From positions 1 through 64,000 of the forward strand of contig NZ_CADIKI010000004.1 in NCBI RefSeq assembly GCF_902859935.1: a DNA stretch of 64,000 bases, in the 5' to 3' direction. Of this stretch, positions 35,498-44,939 are shown piece by piece (positions within the stretch are counted from its first letter, which is position 1; the number at the start of each line of letters is the position of its first letter). Source of the DNA: Paraburkholderia fynbosensis. GTDB lineage: Bacteria; Pseudomonadota; Gammaproteobacteria; Burkholderiales; Burkholderiaceae. Below the pieces are notes generated by a model that had not been told where the DNA came from, searched no databases, and saw nothing but the letters and a program-made list of their open reading frames with translations. Made by a program: the position numbers and the translations under genes.

Positions 35498-36564
35498 GCG
35501 GCTTTGTCGCCCGCGTGCGCAATCACGCGATGCACGAAGCGCAGCTTGTCCACCACCGGCGCGGCCAGCGTGAACGGATAGCCGTCGGCCATCCCGAGAC
35601 TGCGGTTGAGGCTGTTCAACGCATAGGTGAGCGGAAACCAGCGCTTCATCAGATTCTCGAAGCTGGCGTCTTCGACTGGCGTGCGGTCGGTGAGGGTCGG
35701 CTCGCTCGGGTCGTCGGGCAGCAGCGCGAGGCCGTATGACGTCGACGTGTCCAGCACGTCGACGATCAGCAGATAGTGCGCCCACGTCTCCGCCCAATCT
35801 TCCCACGGGTGCATCGTCGCATACGCGCTGATGTACGACGCCTGCCAGTCGGGCGGCGCGCCGTCGCGATAGTACGCGTCCAGCGCCTCGCCATAGTCGG
35901 CGCGCTCGTCGCCGAACAGCTTGCGGTACGGTTCGAGCCAGCGCGGGTCGTTCTGCACGAACTGATCGAAGTAATAGTGCCCGGTCTCATGACGGAAATG
36001 GCCGAGCAGCGTGCGATACGGTTCGCCCATCGCGGTGCGCACTTTTTCGCGGTGAGCGTCGTCGGCCTCGGCGATGTTCAGCGTGATGAGCCCGTTGTCG
36101 TGACCGGTCATCACGCGCGCGCCGTCGCCGCCGTCTTCGAGGAAATCGAATGCGAGACCATGCTCGGGGTCTGCCTGACGCGACTTCACCTCGATGCCGA
36201 GTTCGGCCAGCGTATAAAGTAGACGGCGCTTGGCGATCTCCAGGCGATACCAGTAGAGCCGGTTGTCCGGTGCGCCCAGATTGGGGATCGTGAGGGTCAA
36301 CTGGCAAGCGCGGCACAAGGTGTCGGGCGAGTCGGCGGCGATCATCCAGTTGCAGACATTTTCGACCGCATAGTTGTGGCACTGGCGAAACAGCGCGCCG
36401 TCCGCGCCCGGATGCAGGCTGCGCCAGCGTCCGTCGCCGGCGTCTTCGAACGCGCTGATCTCCGCCAAATCCGGCACATAGCCGAGCAAGGACTCGCAAG
36501 GTTCGCAGCGAACGTTCTCGAAGAAGACGAGGTGCGAGCAGTGATTGCAATGGAAGGTTTTCAT
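35491..36564 (-). CDS. Zinc-ribbon metallopeptidase (DUF2248/COG4307 type)
   Basis: 357 residues. N-terminal zinc ribbon with C6/C9 and C20/C23 (CNHC, CEPC), further cysteines at C84/C87, then a peptidase domain with the HExxH motif H192-E-T-G-H196 and a downstream acidic site in DDAETWAHYL-like sequence (WEDWAETWAHYLLIVD). Cytoplasmic. Divergent from the transglutaminase-amidoligase operon; families of this kind have been noted beside those genes in comparative studies, suggesting it removes what the ligases add. The ATG at 36564 starts exactly at the zinc ribbon. Confidence 0.87.
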   Translation of the reverse strand: MKTFHCNHCSHLVFFENVRCEPCESLLGYVPDLAEISAFEDAGDGRWRSLHPGADGALFRQCHNYAVENVCNWMIAADSPDTLCRACQLTLTIPNLGAPDNRLYWYRLEIAKRRLLYTLAELGIEVKSRQADPEHGLAFDFLEDGGDGARVMTGHDNGLITLNIAEADDAHREKVRTAMGEPYRTLLGHFRHETGHYYFDQFVQNDPRWLEPYRKLFGDERADYGEALDAYYRDGAPPDWQASYISAYATMHPWEDWAETWAHYLLIVDVLDTSTSYGLALLPDDPSEPTLTDRTPVEDASFENLMKRWFPLTYALNSLNRSLGMADGYPFTLAAPVVDKLRFVHRVIAHAGDKAAQ

Positions 36565-36897
36565 CGGGCGAGCCTGGGTGAGGGGTGGCAGTCGTGAGCG
36601 AAGTCGTGCCGCAATCTTCATGCCGCCATCGCCAGACGTCACCGGTTTAACGCACATTACGTGCATGATCGTGCATGGGCGCTGCGCCGCTTTGGTGCGT
36701 GGCCTGGCGAGAAGCGGTCAAGGCCCGGCGGCTCGTTGGTCCGGCCGCCCGGCCGGTACGGCAAAGTTCGTAGCAGCGGACGCGTCGGGGCAGTGTTGAA
36801 GCAGTACACGCGGTTCACAACGCTTGTCGCGCTCGTTCTATCCACGGCATGAAGCTTGCTTTTTGGCGGGCTGCCATCCTTCGTCCAGGAGTCCGGT
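36565..36897. promoter_or_regulatory. Divergent promoter region of the ligase module
   Basis: 333 bp between the metallopeptidase and the transglutaminase-amidoligase gene. Contains a perfect GC palindrome CCGGCCG-CC-CGGCCGG (36741-36756) and a repeat GTGCATG at 36661 and 36671. Neither is assigned to a regulator. Confidence 0.4.
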
Positions 36898-39800
36898 GTG
36901 TCCATACGCGTCGCGTTGCATCACGTCACACATTACCGCTACGACAGGCTGGTTTCGCTGTCGCCCCAGGTCGTGCGGCTCAGGCCTGCGCCGCATTGCC
37001 GGACCCCGATTCTCGCCTATTCGATGCGGGTCGAACCAGCCGAACACTTTATCAACTGGCAGCAGGATGCGTTCGCCAACTATCAGGCACGGCTCGTCTT
37101 TCCGGAGAAGACGCGCGAATTCAAGGTGACCGTGGATCTGGTCGCCGAGATGGCCGTCTATAACCCGTTCGACTTCTTTCTCGAACCGTCCGCCGAGCAG
37201 TTCCCGTTCGCTTATGAGCCCGGTCTCGCGCTCGAACTCGCGCCGTATCTGATCAGGCGCCCGATGACACCGCGCTTCGCCGAATTCGTTGCGAGCATCG
37301 ACCGCACACCTACCGGCACCGCCGACTTCCTCGTCGCGTTGAATCAGCGGCTGCAACGCAAGATCCGCTACCTGATCCGGATGGAGCCGGGCGTGCAGAC
37401 GCCCGAGGAAACGCTCGTGAGCGCCGCGGGCTCGTGCCGCGATTCGGGCTGGCTGCTGGTGGAGACCCTGCGGCAATTGGGACTGGCGGCGCGCTTCGTG
37501 TCCGGCTACCTGCTGCAGCTCGCGCCCGACGTCAAATCCATCGACGGCCCGAGCGGCACCGAAGTCGACTTCACCGACCTGCATGCGTGGTGCGAGGTGT
37601 ATCTGCCGGGCGCGGGCTGGATCGGCTTCGATCCGACCTCGGGCCTGCTCGCGGGCGAAGGGCATATTCCGGTGGCCTGCACGCCCGAGCCGGGGAGCGC
37701 TGCGCCGATCTCGGGCGCGGTGGATGAATCCGAAGTCGAGTTCGATCACACGATGTCGATCGAACGGGTGCTGGAGACGCCGCGCGTGACGAAGCCGTAT
37801 AGCGAAGCGGTGTGGCGCGACGTGCTGAAGATGGGCGAGCAGGTCGATCAGCGGCTCGCCGACATGGACGTGCGGCTGACGATGGGCGGCGAGCCGACCT
37901 TTGTGTCGGTGCGCGACCGTGACGCCGCCGAATGGAACACCGACGCGCTCGGCCCGACCAAGCGCGGCTATGCGGTCGCCTTGATGGACAAGCTGCGCGC
38001 GCGTTACGGCGCGGACGGCTTCCTGCATATCGGTCAGGGCAAGTGGTATCCGGGCGAGCAGTTGCCGCGCTGGGCAATGTCACTCTACTGGCGCGCCGAC
38101 GGCGAACCCTGCTGGCAAAACCCGGCGCTGTTCGCCGACGAACGCGAGCCTGGCCGCTACACCGCGGGCGACGCGCAACGCTTTCTCGCGCATCTCGCGG
38201 GCAAGCTGTCGCTCGACACGGACTGCATCCAGCCCGGTTTCGAAGACGTCTGGTACTACCTGTGGCGCGAGCGCCGCTTGCCGGTCAACGTCGATCCGTT
38301 CGACGCCCGCCTCGATGATGAACTGGAGCGTGTGCGCTTGCGTCGCGTGTTCGATGCGGGCTTGAGCGGCGCGACCGGTTACGTGCTGCCGCTCGCCCGC
38401 GAGCGCGACGTGCCGAACGAAGCGCCGAAGTGGGTCAGCGGCCGCTGGTTCTTCCGCGACGACCGCATGTATCTGATTCCCGGCGATTCGCCGATGGGCT
38501 ACCGGCTGCCGCTCGACTCGCTGCCGTGGGTGTCGAAGACCGACTATCCGTATCAGCACGCACACGATCCGTTCGCGCCGCCGGTGCCGTTGCGTTCGTC
38601 CGCGCAATTGCGCATGCAGTACGACAATGAACAACGCGACGCGAGCCAGGCGCCGACGCTTGTCGAGAAGCGACGCGCGGCTGCGTTGTCGCTGTCGGCG
38701 GGCGATCTGCTGAGCGGCATGGCGGGCAGCGGCGTGCTCGCCTACGCGCGCCAGCCGGGCGACGCGCAGACGCCGGCGCGCGGGCAGTCGTCGAAGGAAA
38801 CGCTGCGCACGGCGATCTGCGTCGAGGCGCGCGACCCCAAACGCGCGGCCGGACCGAAAGCCGAAGCGGATGCGTTCGGCAGCGGCCGCTCGCTGCTGCA
38901 TGTGTTCATGCCGCCGCTCACCGAACTCGACGATTATCTCGACCTGCTCGCCGCGATCGAAGCGACGGCCGCCGAGTTGAAGATGCAGGTCGTGCTCGAA
39001 GGCTATCCGCCGCCGCGCGACGCGCGCCTGAAGATGCTGCAGGTGACGCCCGACCCCGGCGTGATCGAAGTGAACATTCATCCGGCCGCGAACTGGGAGC
39101 AACTGGTCGATCACACCGAGTATCTGTACGAGTCGGCGGCGCAGAGCTATCTGAGCAGCGAGAAGTTCATGACCGACGGGCGCCACACCGGCACCGGCGG
39201 CGGCAATCACCTCGTGCTCGGCGGCGCGACGCCCGCCGATAGTCCGTTCCTGCGCCGGCCCGATCTGCTCGCGAGTCTGATCGCGTACTGGCACAACCAT
39301 CCATCGCTGTCGTATCTGTTCTCGGGGCTTTTCATCGGGCCGACCAGCCAGGCGCCGCGCATCGACGAAGCGCGCAATGACCAGGTCTACGAACTCGAAG
39401 TTGCGTTGCGCGAGTTGCAGCGGCAGATCGACCTGCTGGGCGGCCGCGACAGCGCGAACCTGCCCGCGTGGATGATCGACCGCTCGTTGCGCAACATCCT
39501 GATCGACGTGACCGGCAACACGCATCGCGCCGAGTTCTGCATCGACAAGCTCTATTCGCCCGACGGCCCCACTGGACGCCTCGGCCTGCTCGAATTGCGC
39601 GGTTTCGAAATGCCGCCGCACGCGCGCATGAGTCTCGTGCAGCAGTTGCTGCTGCGCGCGCTGGTGGCACGCTTCTGGCGCGAGCCGTACACGCAGCGGC
39701 TCACGCGCTGGGGCACCGAGCTGCACGACCGCTTCCTGCTCGGCAGCTTCGTGAAGATGGATTTCGACGACGTGCTCGATGAGCTGAACCGTGCCGGTTT

Positions 39801-40383
39801 CGCGTTCGACAGCAGCTGGTTCGCGCCGCACTTCGAGTTCCGCTTCCCGCTGGTCGGCGAGACCACGGTGAGCGGCGTCGCGCTGACGATCCGCAGCGCG
39901 CTCGAACCGTGGCATGTGATGGGCGAGGAGGGTTCGGCGGGCGGCACGGTGCGTTATGTGGATTCGTCGGTGGAGCGGCTCGAAGTGCGCGCGCTCGGTC
40001 TGAACGGCAACCGCCATGTGCTGACCGTCAACGGTGTGCCGGTGCCGTTGCAGCCGACGGGCCGCGTCAGCGAATACGTGGCCGGTGTGCGCTTTCGCGC
40101 CTGGTCGCAGCCGTCGGCGCTGCATCCGACCATCGGCGTGGACGCGCCGCTCACTTTCGATCTGGTCGACACCTGGACCGGCCGCTCGGTGGGCGGATGC
40201 CAGTATCATGTCGCTCATCCGGGCGGGCGCAACTATCAGACCTTCCCGGTCAACGCCTATGAGGCGGAAAGCCGGCGGCGCGCGCGCTTCTTCGCGTCGG
40301 GTCATACGCCGGGGCCGCTCACGGTCGACCTGCCGCAGCGCAGTCTCGAGTTTCCGTTCACGCTCGATCTGCGCTACTGGTAA
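36898..40383 (+). CDS. Transglutaminase-like domain fused to putative amidoligase (DUF2126)
   Basis: 1161 residues. Residues 1-290: transglutaminase N-domain and catalytic core with triad C180 (SAAGSCRDSGWLL), H229 (LHAWCEVY) and D245 (GFDPTSG). Residues about 300-1161: DUF2126, a putative amidoligase of the glutamate-cysteine-ligase/glutamine-synthetase-like class, with RLTMGGEPTFVS, QVTPDPGVIEVNIHP, GRHTGTGGGNHLVLGG and YWHNHPSLSYLFSG. One side would cleave or transfer amides, the other form them with ATP. GTG start at 36898 preceded by AGGAG. First gene of a three-gene operon. Substrate unknown. Confidence 0.88.
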   Translation: MSIRVALHHVTHYRYDRLVSLSPQVVRLRPAPHCRTPILAYSMRVEPAEHFINWQQDAFANYQARLVFPEKTREFKVTVDLVAEMAVYNPFDFFLEPSAEQFPFAYEPGLALELAPYLIRRPMTPRFAEFVASIDRTPTGTADFLVALNQRLQRKIRYLIRMEPGVQTPEETLVSAAGSCRDSGWLLVETLRQLGLAARFVSGYLLQLAPDVKSIDGPSGTEVDFTDLHAWCEVYLPGAGWIGFDPTSGLLAGEGHIPVACTPEPGSAAPISGAVDESEVEFDHTMSIERVLETPRVTKPYSEAVWRDVLKMGEQVDQRLADMDVRLTMGGEPTFVSVRDRDAAEWNTDALGPTKRGYAVALMDKLRARYGADGFLHIGQGKWYPGEQLPRWAMSLYWRADGEPCWQNPALFADEREPGRYTAGDAQRFLAHLAGKLSLDTDCIQPGFEDVWYYLWRERRLPVNVDPFDARLDDELERVRLRRVFDAGLSGATGYVLPLARERDVPNEAPKWVSGRWFFRDDRMYLIPGDSPMGYRLPLDSLPWVSKTDYPYQHAHDPFAPPVPLRSSAQLRMQYDNEQRDASQAPTLVEKRRAAALSLSAGDLLSGMAGSGVLAYARQPGDAQTPARGQSSKETLRTAICVEARDPKRAAGPKAEADAFGSGRSLLHVFMPPLTELDDYLDLLAAIEATAAELKMQVVLEGYPPPRDARLKMLQVTPDPGVIEVNIHPAANWEQLVDHTEYLYESAAQSYLSSEKFMTDGRHTGTGGGNHLVLGGATPADSPFLRRPDLLASLIAYWHNHPSLSYLFSGLFIGPTSQAPRIDEARNDQVYELEVALRELQRQIDLLGGRDSANLPAWMIDRSLRNILIDVTGNTHRAEFCIDKLYSPDGPTGRLGLLELRGFEMPPHARMSLVQQLLLRALVARFWREPYTQRLTRWGTELHDRFLLGSFVKMDFDDVLDELNRAGFAFDSSWFAPHFEFRFPLVGETTVSGVALTIRSALEPWHVMGEEGSAGGTVRYVDSSVERLEVRALGLNGNRHVLTVNGVPVPLQPTGRVSEYVAGVRFRAWSQPSALHPTIGVDAPLTFDLVDTWTGRSVGGCQYHVAHPGGRNYQTFPVNAYEAESRRRARFFASGHTPGPLTVDLPQRSLEFPFTLDLRYW

Positions 40384-40411
40384 AACCGCACATACTTAGA
40401 ACGATACGACC

Positions 40412-43078
40412 TTGGCCTTTCAATCGACTTTTCCCTTCGAAGCGTCCGCGGCGCGCGCGGACGCTTCGTCCCTGTTACGGCTGTTGCCGGGCTACGACGG
40501 ACATTGGGACGAGTTGCGCGACGAAGCGGGCGTGCTGCGCGAGCCGTGGCGGCAATTCTTCGAGCGGCTTGGCGAGGACGGGGTCGCACGGTTGGAAGAT
40601 CACTGCGCGTCGGTCGCGCAGCAGGTTCGCGACAACGACATCAGCTACAACGTCTATGCGGATAACGGCGAGTCGCGTCCCTGGGCGCTCGACCTGCTGC
40701 CGCTCCTGATCAGCGAGGACGAGTGGGCGCATATCGAGCGCGGCGTGACGCAACGCGCGCATCTGCTCAATGCGATCGTCGCCGACATCTATGGGCCGCA
40801 AACCCTGCTCGAACGTGGGCAACTGCCGCCCGCGCTGGTATTCGGGCATCCCGGCTATCTGCGCTCGGTCAAGGGCTTCACACCGCCGGGCGGCCAGTAC
40901 CTGCAAGTGGTCGCGGTCGATCTTGCGCGGACGCCGAACGGCGAATGGACCGTGATGGCGCATCGCACCGAAGCGCCCTCCGGTCTCGGCTATGCGCTGG
41001 AAAACCGGCTGATCGTGTCGACGCTGTTTGCCGAGCCGTTCCGCTCGATGCGCGTGAGCCGCCTCGCGCCGACCTATTCGCAATTGATCGCGACGCTCGC
41101 GCAATCGGCACGGTCCACGATGCGGCACGATCCTGGCGCGGCGGGGTTGCCGCAGTCGCCGCACATCGCGCTGCTTACGCCAGGGCCGTTCAGCGAAACC
41201 TATTTCGAGCACGTGTTTCTCGCGCGCTATCTCGGCGTCACGCTGGTCGAAGGCAAGGACCTGACCGTGCGCGACGACATGCTCTATCTGAAGACGCTCG
41301 CCGGGCTCGAACGCGTGCACGTCGTGCTGCGCCGGCTCGATGACGCGTTCTGCGACCCGGTCGAACTGCGCGCCGATTCGAGCATCGGCGTGCCCGGCCT
41401 GCTGCAGGTGATGCGCGCGGGCAACGTGATCGTGTCGAACGTGCCGGGTTCGGGCTTTGTCGAGTCGCCGGCCTTGCACGGTTTTCTGCCAGGCGTCGCG
41501 GAGGTGCTGCTCGGCGAAGACCTCGTGTTGCCGAGCGTCGCGACCTGGTGGTGCGGCGAAAAGGCGGCGCGCGAGCATGCCTTCGCGCGGCTCGACGAAG
41601 CGTTCATCGTGCCGACCTGGCCGGTGACCGGGCGCGATGCGCCGCCTGGCATCGAACAGGGCAAACAGACGCTGTCGGCGTGGCGCGAGCGCATCGACGC
41701 GACGCCCGACACGTACACGATCCAGCAGGCGCAGCGCTTCTCGTGCACGCCGCGTTACGAGGACGGCACCATCGGCCGCCGTCCGGCGGTGCTGCGCGCC
41801 TATGCGATTGCCGATGTCAACGGCGGGTGGCATGTGATGCCGGGTGGCTTCACCCGGATGGCCGCCGAGCGCCAGGCGACCGTATCGATGCAGTACGGCG
41901 GCAGCAGCGTCGATACATGGGTGCTGTCGAGCCAGCCGACGTCGACCTTCACGCTGCTGCCTTCGCCGATGCAGCCTGCCGATCTCGCGCGCAAGCACCG
42001 CACCGTGTCGAGCCGCGCAGCGGAAAATCTGTTCTGGGCCGGACGTTACGGCGAGCGCGCTGAAAACAACGTGCGGCTGCTGCGGCTGATTCTCGGCTCG
42101 CTGGAAGGCAACGATGCCGACGCGATGTTTCCGACCCTGGTCGAACTCGCGATGCAATGTGGCCTCGTGCAATCGGGCGACATGTCCGCGCCGTATTCGC
42201 CGCAAACGTTCGAGCGCGCGCTGGTCGCGAATCTGAGCGAGGGCACCGGAGCCGCAAGCATCGGCCAGAATCTGAACTGCCAGGCGCGCTCGAATGGCGA
42301 AGTGCGTGGGCGGCTGTCGAACGATCACTGGCGCACGATTCTCGCGTCGCGCAACGACTTCCGCGATGTGTTGCAGACCTTGATGCCGGCTGTGGGGTCA
42401 GGCGGCGGTTCAGTGGGGCAAGGTAGTGGGAATGGGAATGGCAGCGGCAACGGCGCGAATGGTCGCGGCGGACGCTACGACCGTTATGACCGCATCACGC
42501 TGGTCAACGCGCTCGAACGCCTGTCGGTCCAGTTGTCGGCGATCAGCGGCGCGCAGGGCGACCGCATGACACGCGACGAAGCGTGGCGTTTGCTGTTCGT
42601 GGGACGTCACATCGAACGCGTGGCGGCGATGACCTCGTTACTGCGTGTGATCGCCGAGCACGGGCAACTCGCCACGCCCGCGGGGTTCGATCTGCTGCTG
42701 CAACTGTTCGACAGCACGCTCACGTACCGCTCGCTCTATCCAGGGCGCTTCGAAGTGCCGGCCTTGCTCGACCTGCTGGTGATCGAGCCGACCAACCCGC
42801 GCGGCATCTACGGCGTATACGAGCGTTTGCGCAAGAAGCTCGACGAGATCGCGCTCGCCGCGGGCAGCGTGCGGCATCGTCCGTTCGCGGAGTTGATGCC
42901 GCCTGCGGCGTCCCTGCCGTCGCTGGAATCGCTGTGTGAAGTGGATGAAAACGGCGCTTACCGTCACTTGATGGCGGTTTGCGATCAGATCGGCGGGTTC
43001 GTCGGGGCGGCCGCACATGAGATCAGCGCGCGCTATTTCAGCCACGCGAGTACCGTGACTTCGCAGGTGTGGTCATGA
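40412..43078 (+). CDS. Circularly permuted ATP-grasp ligase fused to alpha-E domain
   Basis: 888 residues. N-terminal two-thirds is a circularly permuted ATP-grasp (about 80-530; IVADIYGPQTLLERGQLPPALVFGHPGYLRSV, LTPGPFSETYFEHVFLARYLGVTLVEGKDLTV, MRAGNVIVSNVPGSGFVESPALHGFLPGVAEVLLGE). The rest is the all-helical alpha-E domain (RTVSSRAAENLFWAGRYGERAENNVRLLRLIL... RDEAWRLLFVGRHIERV). Often these are separate genes. A Gly/Asn/Ser-rich insert sits in the alpha-E part near residues 665-690. The start used is a TTG with no strong ribosome site and is uncertain. Such ligases are predicted to make peptide-like bonds on an unknown substrate. Confidence 0.87.
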   Translation: MAFQSTFPFEASAARADASSLLRLLPGYDGHWDELRDEAGVLREPWRQFFERLGEDGVARLEDHCASVAQQVRDNDISYNVYADNGESRPWALDLLPLLISEDEWAHIERGVTQRAHLLNAIVADIYGPQTLLERGQLPPALVFGHPGYLRSVKGFTPPGGQYLQVVAVDLARTPNGEWTVMAHRTEAPSGLGYALENRLIVSTLFAEPFRSMRVSRLAPTYSQLIATLAQSARSTMRHDPGAAGLPQSPHIALLTPGPFSETYFEHVFLARYLGVTLVEGKDLTVRDDMLYLKTLAGLERVHVVLRRLDDAFCDPVELRADSSIGVPGLLQVMRAGNVIVSNVPGSGFVESPALHGFLPGVAEVLLGEDLVLPSVATWWCGEKAAREHAFARLDEAFIVPTWPVTGRDAPPGIEQGKQTLSAWRERIDATPDTYTIQQAQRFSCTPRYEDGTIGRRPAVLRAYAIADVNGGWHVMPGGFTRMAAERQATVSMQYGGSSVDTWVLSSQPTSTFTLLPSPMQPADLARKHRTVSSRAAENLFWAGRYGERAENNVRLLRLILGSLEGNDADAMFPTLVELAMQCGLVQSGDMSAPYSPQTFERALVANLSEGTGAASIGQNLNCQARSNGEVRGRLSNDHWRTILASRNDFRDVLQTLMPAVGSGGGSVGQGSGNGNGSGNGANGRGGRYDRYDRITLVNALERLSVQLSAISGAQGDRMTRDEAWRLLFVGRHIERVAAMTSLLRVIAEHGQLATPAGFDLLLQLFDSTLTYRSLYPGRFEVPALLDLLVIEPTNPRGIYGVYERLRKKLDEIALAAGSVRHRPFAELMPPAASLPSLESLCEVDENGAYRHLMAVCDQIGGFVGAAAHEISARYFSHASTVTSQVWS

Positions 43079-43965
43079 AGCACGCGCCGACCGTGCTGTC
43101 AGTTTCGCATCGCACGACTTACGTTTATTCGACTTATGTCGAGACCGCGCAGCATCTCGCGACGATCCGGCCGATCGCCTGTGCGTGGCAGCGGCTGGTC
43201 TCGCATAGCGCGCGGATCGAACCCGAACCGTCGTATCTGCACAGCCGTGTCGATGCGTTCGGCAACGATGTCCTGTACTTCGCGCTGGACGCGCCGCACG
43301 AGCGCTTGCAACTCGTCAGCGAAACGACGGTGTCGCTGACGCCGCGCTGGACCGACCTCGATCCCGACGCCACACCTCCATGGGACGACGTGGCCCAAGC
43401 GCTGCAGTTTCGCGTCGGCGGGCAGTTCAGGCCCGAGGTGGAGTTCTGTTTCGCGTCGCCGAATATCGTACCGAGGCCGTCGCTGCGCGCCTATGCACTG
43501 CCGAGCTTTCCGTCGGGACGGCCGATCGCCGCAGGCGCGATCGATCTGATGCATCGGATTCACGACGACTTTGCGTACAAGCCTTCGGCGACGATGTTCG
43601 ATACGCCGGCCGAGCGCGCGTTCGAATTGAAGAGCGGCGTGTGCCAGGACTTCGCGCAGGTGATGATCGGCTGTCTGCGCTCGCTGGGTTTGCCGGCGCG
43701 CTATGTCAGCGGGTATCTGCGTAACGATCCGCCGCCGGGGCAGCCGCGGTTGATCGGCGCGGATGCGTCGCATGCATGGGTGTCGGTGCATTGTCCCGGC
43801 AGCGGCTGGATCGATCTCGATCCGACCAACGACGTGCTGGCCGATGTCGATCACGTGACGCTCGCGCTTGGCCGCGATTACAGCGACGTGTCGTTGCTGC
43901 GCGGGATGATTCTTGGAGGCGGCGCCCATCAGGTGGAAGTGGGTGTGACGGTGATTGCGCTTTAG
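43075..43965 (+). CDS. Transglutaminase-like cysteine peptidase
   Basis: 296 residues. Bacterial transglutaminase N-terminal domain (about 10-150) then core with C190 (KSGVCQDFAQVM), H233 (ASHAWVSVHCPG) and D249 (DLDPTNDVL). Starts within the ATGA overlap with the ATP-grasp gene, so it is translationally coupled. It resembles the N-terminal part of the first operon gene, giving two paralogous transglutaminases in one operon. Confidence 0.9.
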   Translation: MKHAPTVLSVSHRTTYVYSTYVETAQHLATIRPIACAWQRLVSHSARIEPEPSYLHSRVDAFGNDVLYFALDAPHERLQLVSETTVSLTPRWTDLDPDATPPWDDVAQALQFRVGGQFRPEVEFCFASPNIVPRPSLRAYALPSFPSGRPIAAGAIDLMHRIHDDFAYKPSATMFDTPAERAFELKSGVCQDFAQVMIGCLRSLGLPARYVSGYLRNDPPPGQPRLIGADASHAWVSVHCPGSGWIDLDPTNDVLADVDHVTLALGRDYSDVSLLRGMILGGGAHQVEVGVTVIAL

Positions 43966-44021
43966 TGGCACCCCGTCTTTGCGCGCATTTCATGCCGGCT
44001 TGGGGAAATCCCTTGCCCTTC

Positions 44022-44054
44022 ATTCCCACTCAGTGGGAATTTCATTTTTGAAAT
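44022..44054. promoter_or_regulatory. Two adjoining palindromes before the IclR gene
   Basis: Perfect dyad ATTCCCACT-C-AGTGGGAAT (44022-44040) overlaps a second one, ATTTCA-TTTT-TGAAAT (44039-44054). They lie 35-67 bp before the IclR start and are probably its binding sites. Confidence 0.6.
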
Positions 44055-44088
44055 CTGAGAACGTTCTGGCATCCTGAGCCCTTGTTGG

Positions 44089-44856
44089 ATGGCGGGCGGT
44101 GTGATGGTGAACGTGGAACAGGGTGTGACAGGGGCTGAACGGGTGCTGCTGGTGCTGGCGGCGCTCGCCAGTCATGGCAAGGCAATGTCTGTCAAGGATC
44201 TGCTAGCCGTGACCGGCCTTGCGCAAAGCACACTGTACCGGCAGATCGCGCTGCTCAAGCGCTGGGGGTTCGTCGCCGAAAACGCGGGGTATTACGCGCC
44301 CGGTCCGATCAGCCTGCAACTCGCGCTTGGCTTCGATGTGAATTCGTTACTAGTCGAAGCGAGCCGCAGCGAAATGCAGCAACTCGCGCGGGCGTCGCAG
44401 GAAAGCATTGGACTGGTGGTCGCGGTCAAGCATCAGGTGATGTGCCTCGAGATGGTCGACAGCCAGCATTCGTTGCGCTGTTCGTTCGAGAAGGGCCGCG
44501 CCGTGCCGCTCAAGGCGGGCGCTTCGGCGAAATCGCTGCTGGCGTTCATGGCCGACAAGGCGCGCGCCGAAGTGCTCGACAGCGTGTTCGATAACGATCC
44601 CGTCGGCCGTGCCGCAATCGAAGCAGAACTCCAACAGATTCGCGCCCAAGGCTACGCCGTGAGCGACAGCGAAGTAGATCCGGGCGTGTGGGGCGTCAGC
44701 GCCCCGATCTTTCATCGCAGTGGACGCAGCGCCGGCAGCGGCGCATCGATCACGCTGATGGCGCCGTCCACGCGTGCCATCGGCCGCGAAAGCCAATTCA
44801 TTGACGGGACGCTACGTACGGCCCGCGCCATTTCCGAGCATATGCAATCCGATTGA
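44089..44856 (+). CDS. IclR-family transcriptional regulator
   Basis: 255 residues. Winged helix (about 15-75; AERVLLVLAALASHGKAMSVKDLLAVTGLAQSTLYRQIALLKRWGFV) and GAF-like ligand domain with VAVKHQVMCLEMVDSQHSLRCSFEKGRAVPLKAGASAKSLLAF. The GVWGVSAPIF motif near 205 is typical. Start at ATG 44089 is tentative; ATG 44104 is an alternative. It is followed by an amino acid ABC transporter and hutG, all on the same strand, and probably controls them with a histidine-pathway intermediate. Confidence 0.88.
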   Translation: MAGGVMVNVEQGVTGAERVLLVLAALASHGKAMSVKDLLAVTGLAQSTLYRQIALLKRWGFVAENAGYYAPGPISLQLALGFDVNSLLVEASRSEMQQLARASQESIGLVVAVKHQVMCLEMVDSQHSLRCSFEKGRAVPLKAGASAKSLLAFMADKARAEVLDSVFDNDPVGRAAIEAELQQIRAQGYAVSDSEVDPGVWGVSAPIFHRSGRSAGSGASITLMAPSTRAIGRESQFIDGTLRTARAISEHMQSD

Positions 44857-44939
44857 CTGGACCAGGCTTTTCGGTTTCACGCTCAATACGGATTCCGAAC
44901 GAATCGCACGAATCGATAGAGCCACAAGGAGCCTACTTC

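Noticed and set aside
34202..35806. 534-codon minus-strand open frame
   Set aside because: Antisense to DUF3443, whose signal, lipobox and active-site motifs are clear.
36741..36756. GC-rich palindrome as a terminator
   Set aside because: No T-run follows and it lies between divergent genes; kept only as an unassigned palindrome.
38080..40305. 741-codon minus-strand open frame
   Set aside because: Antisense shadow of the transglutaminase-amidoligase gene, rich in R, H and Q, with no family features.
40475..42328. 617-codon minus-strand open frame
   Set aside because: Antisense shadow of the ATP-grasp gene.
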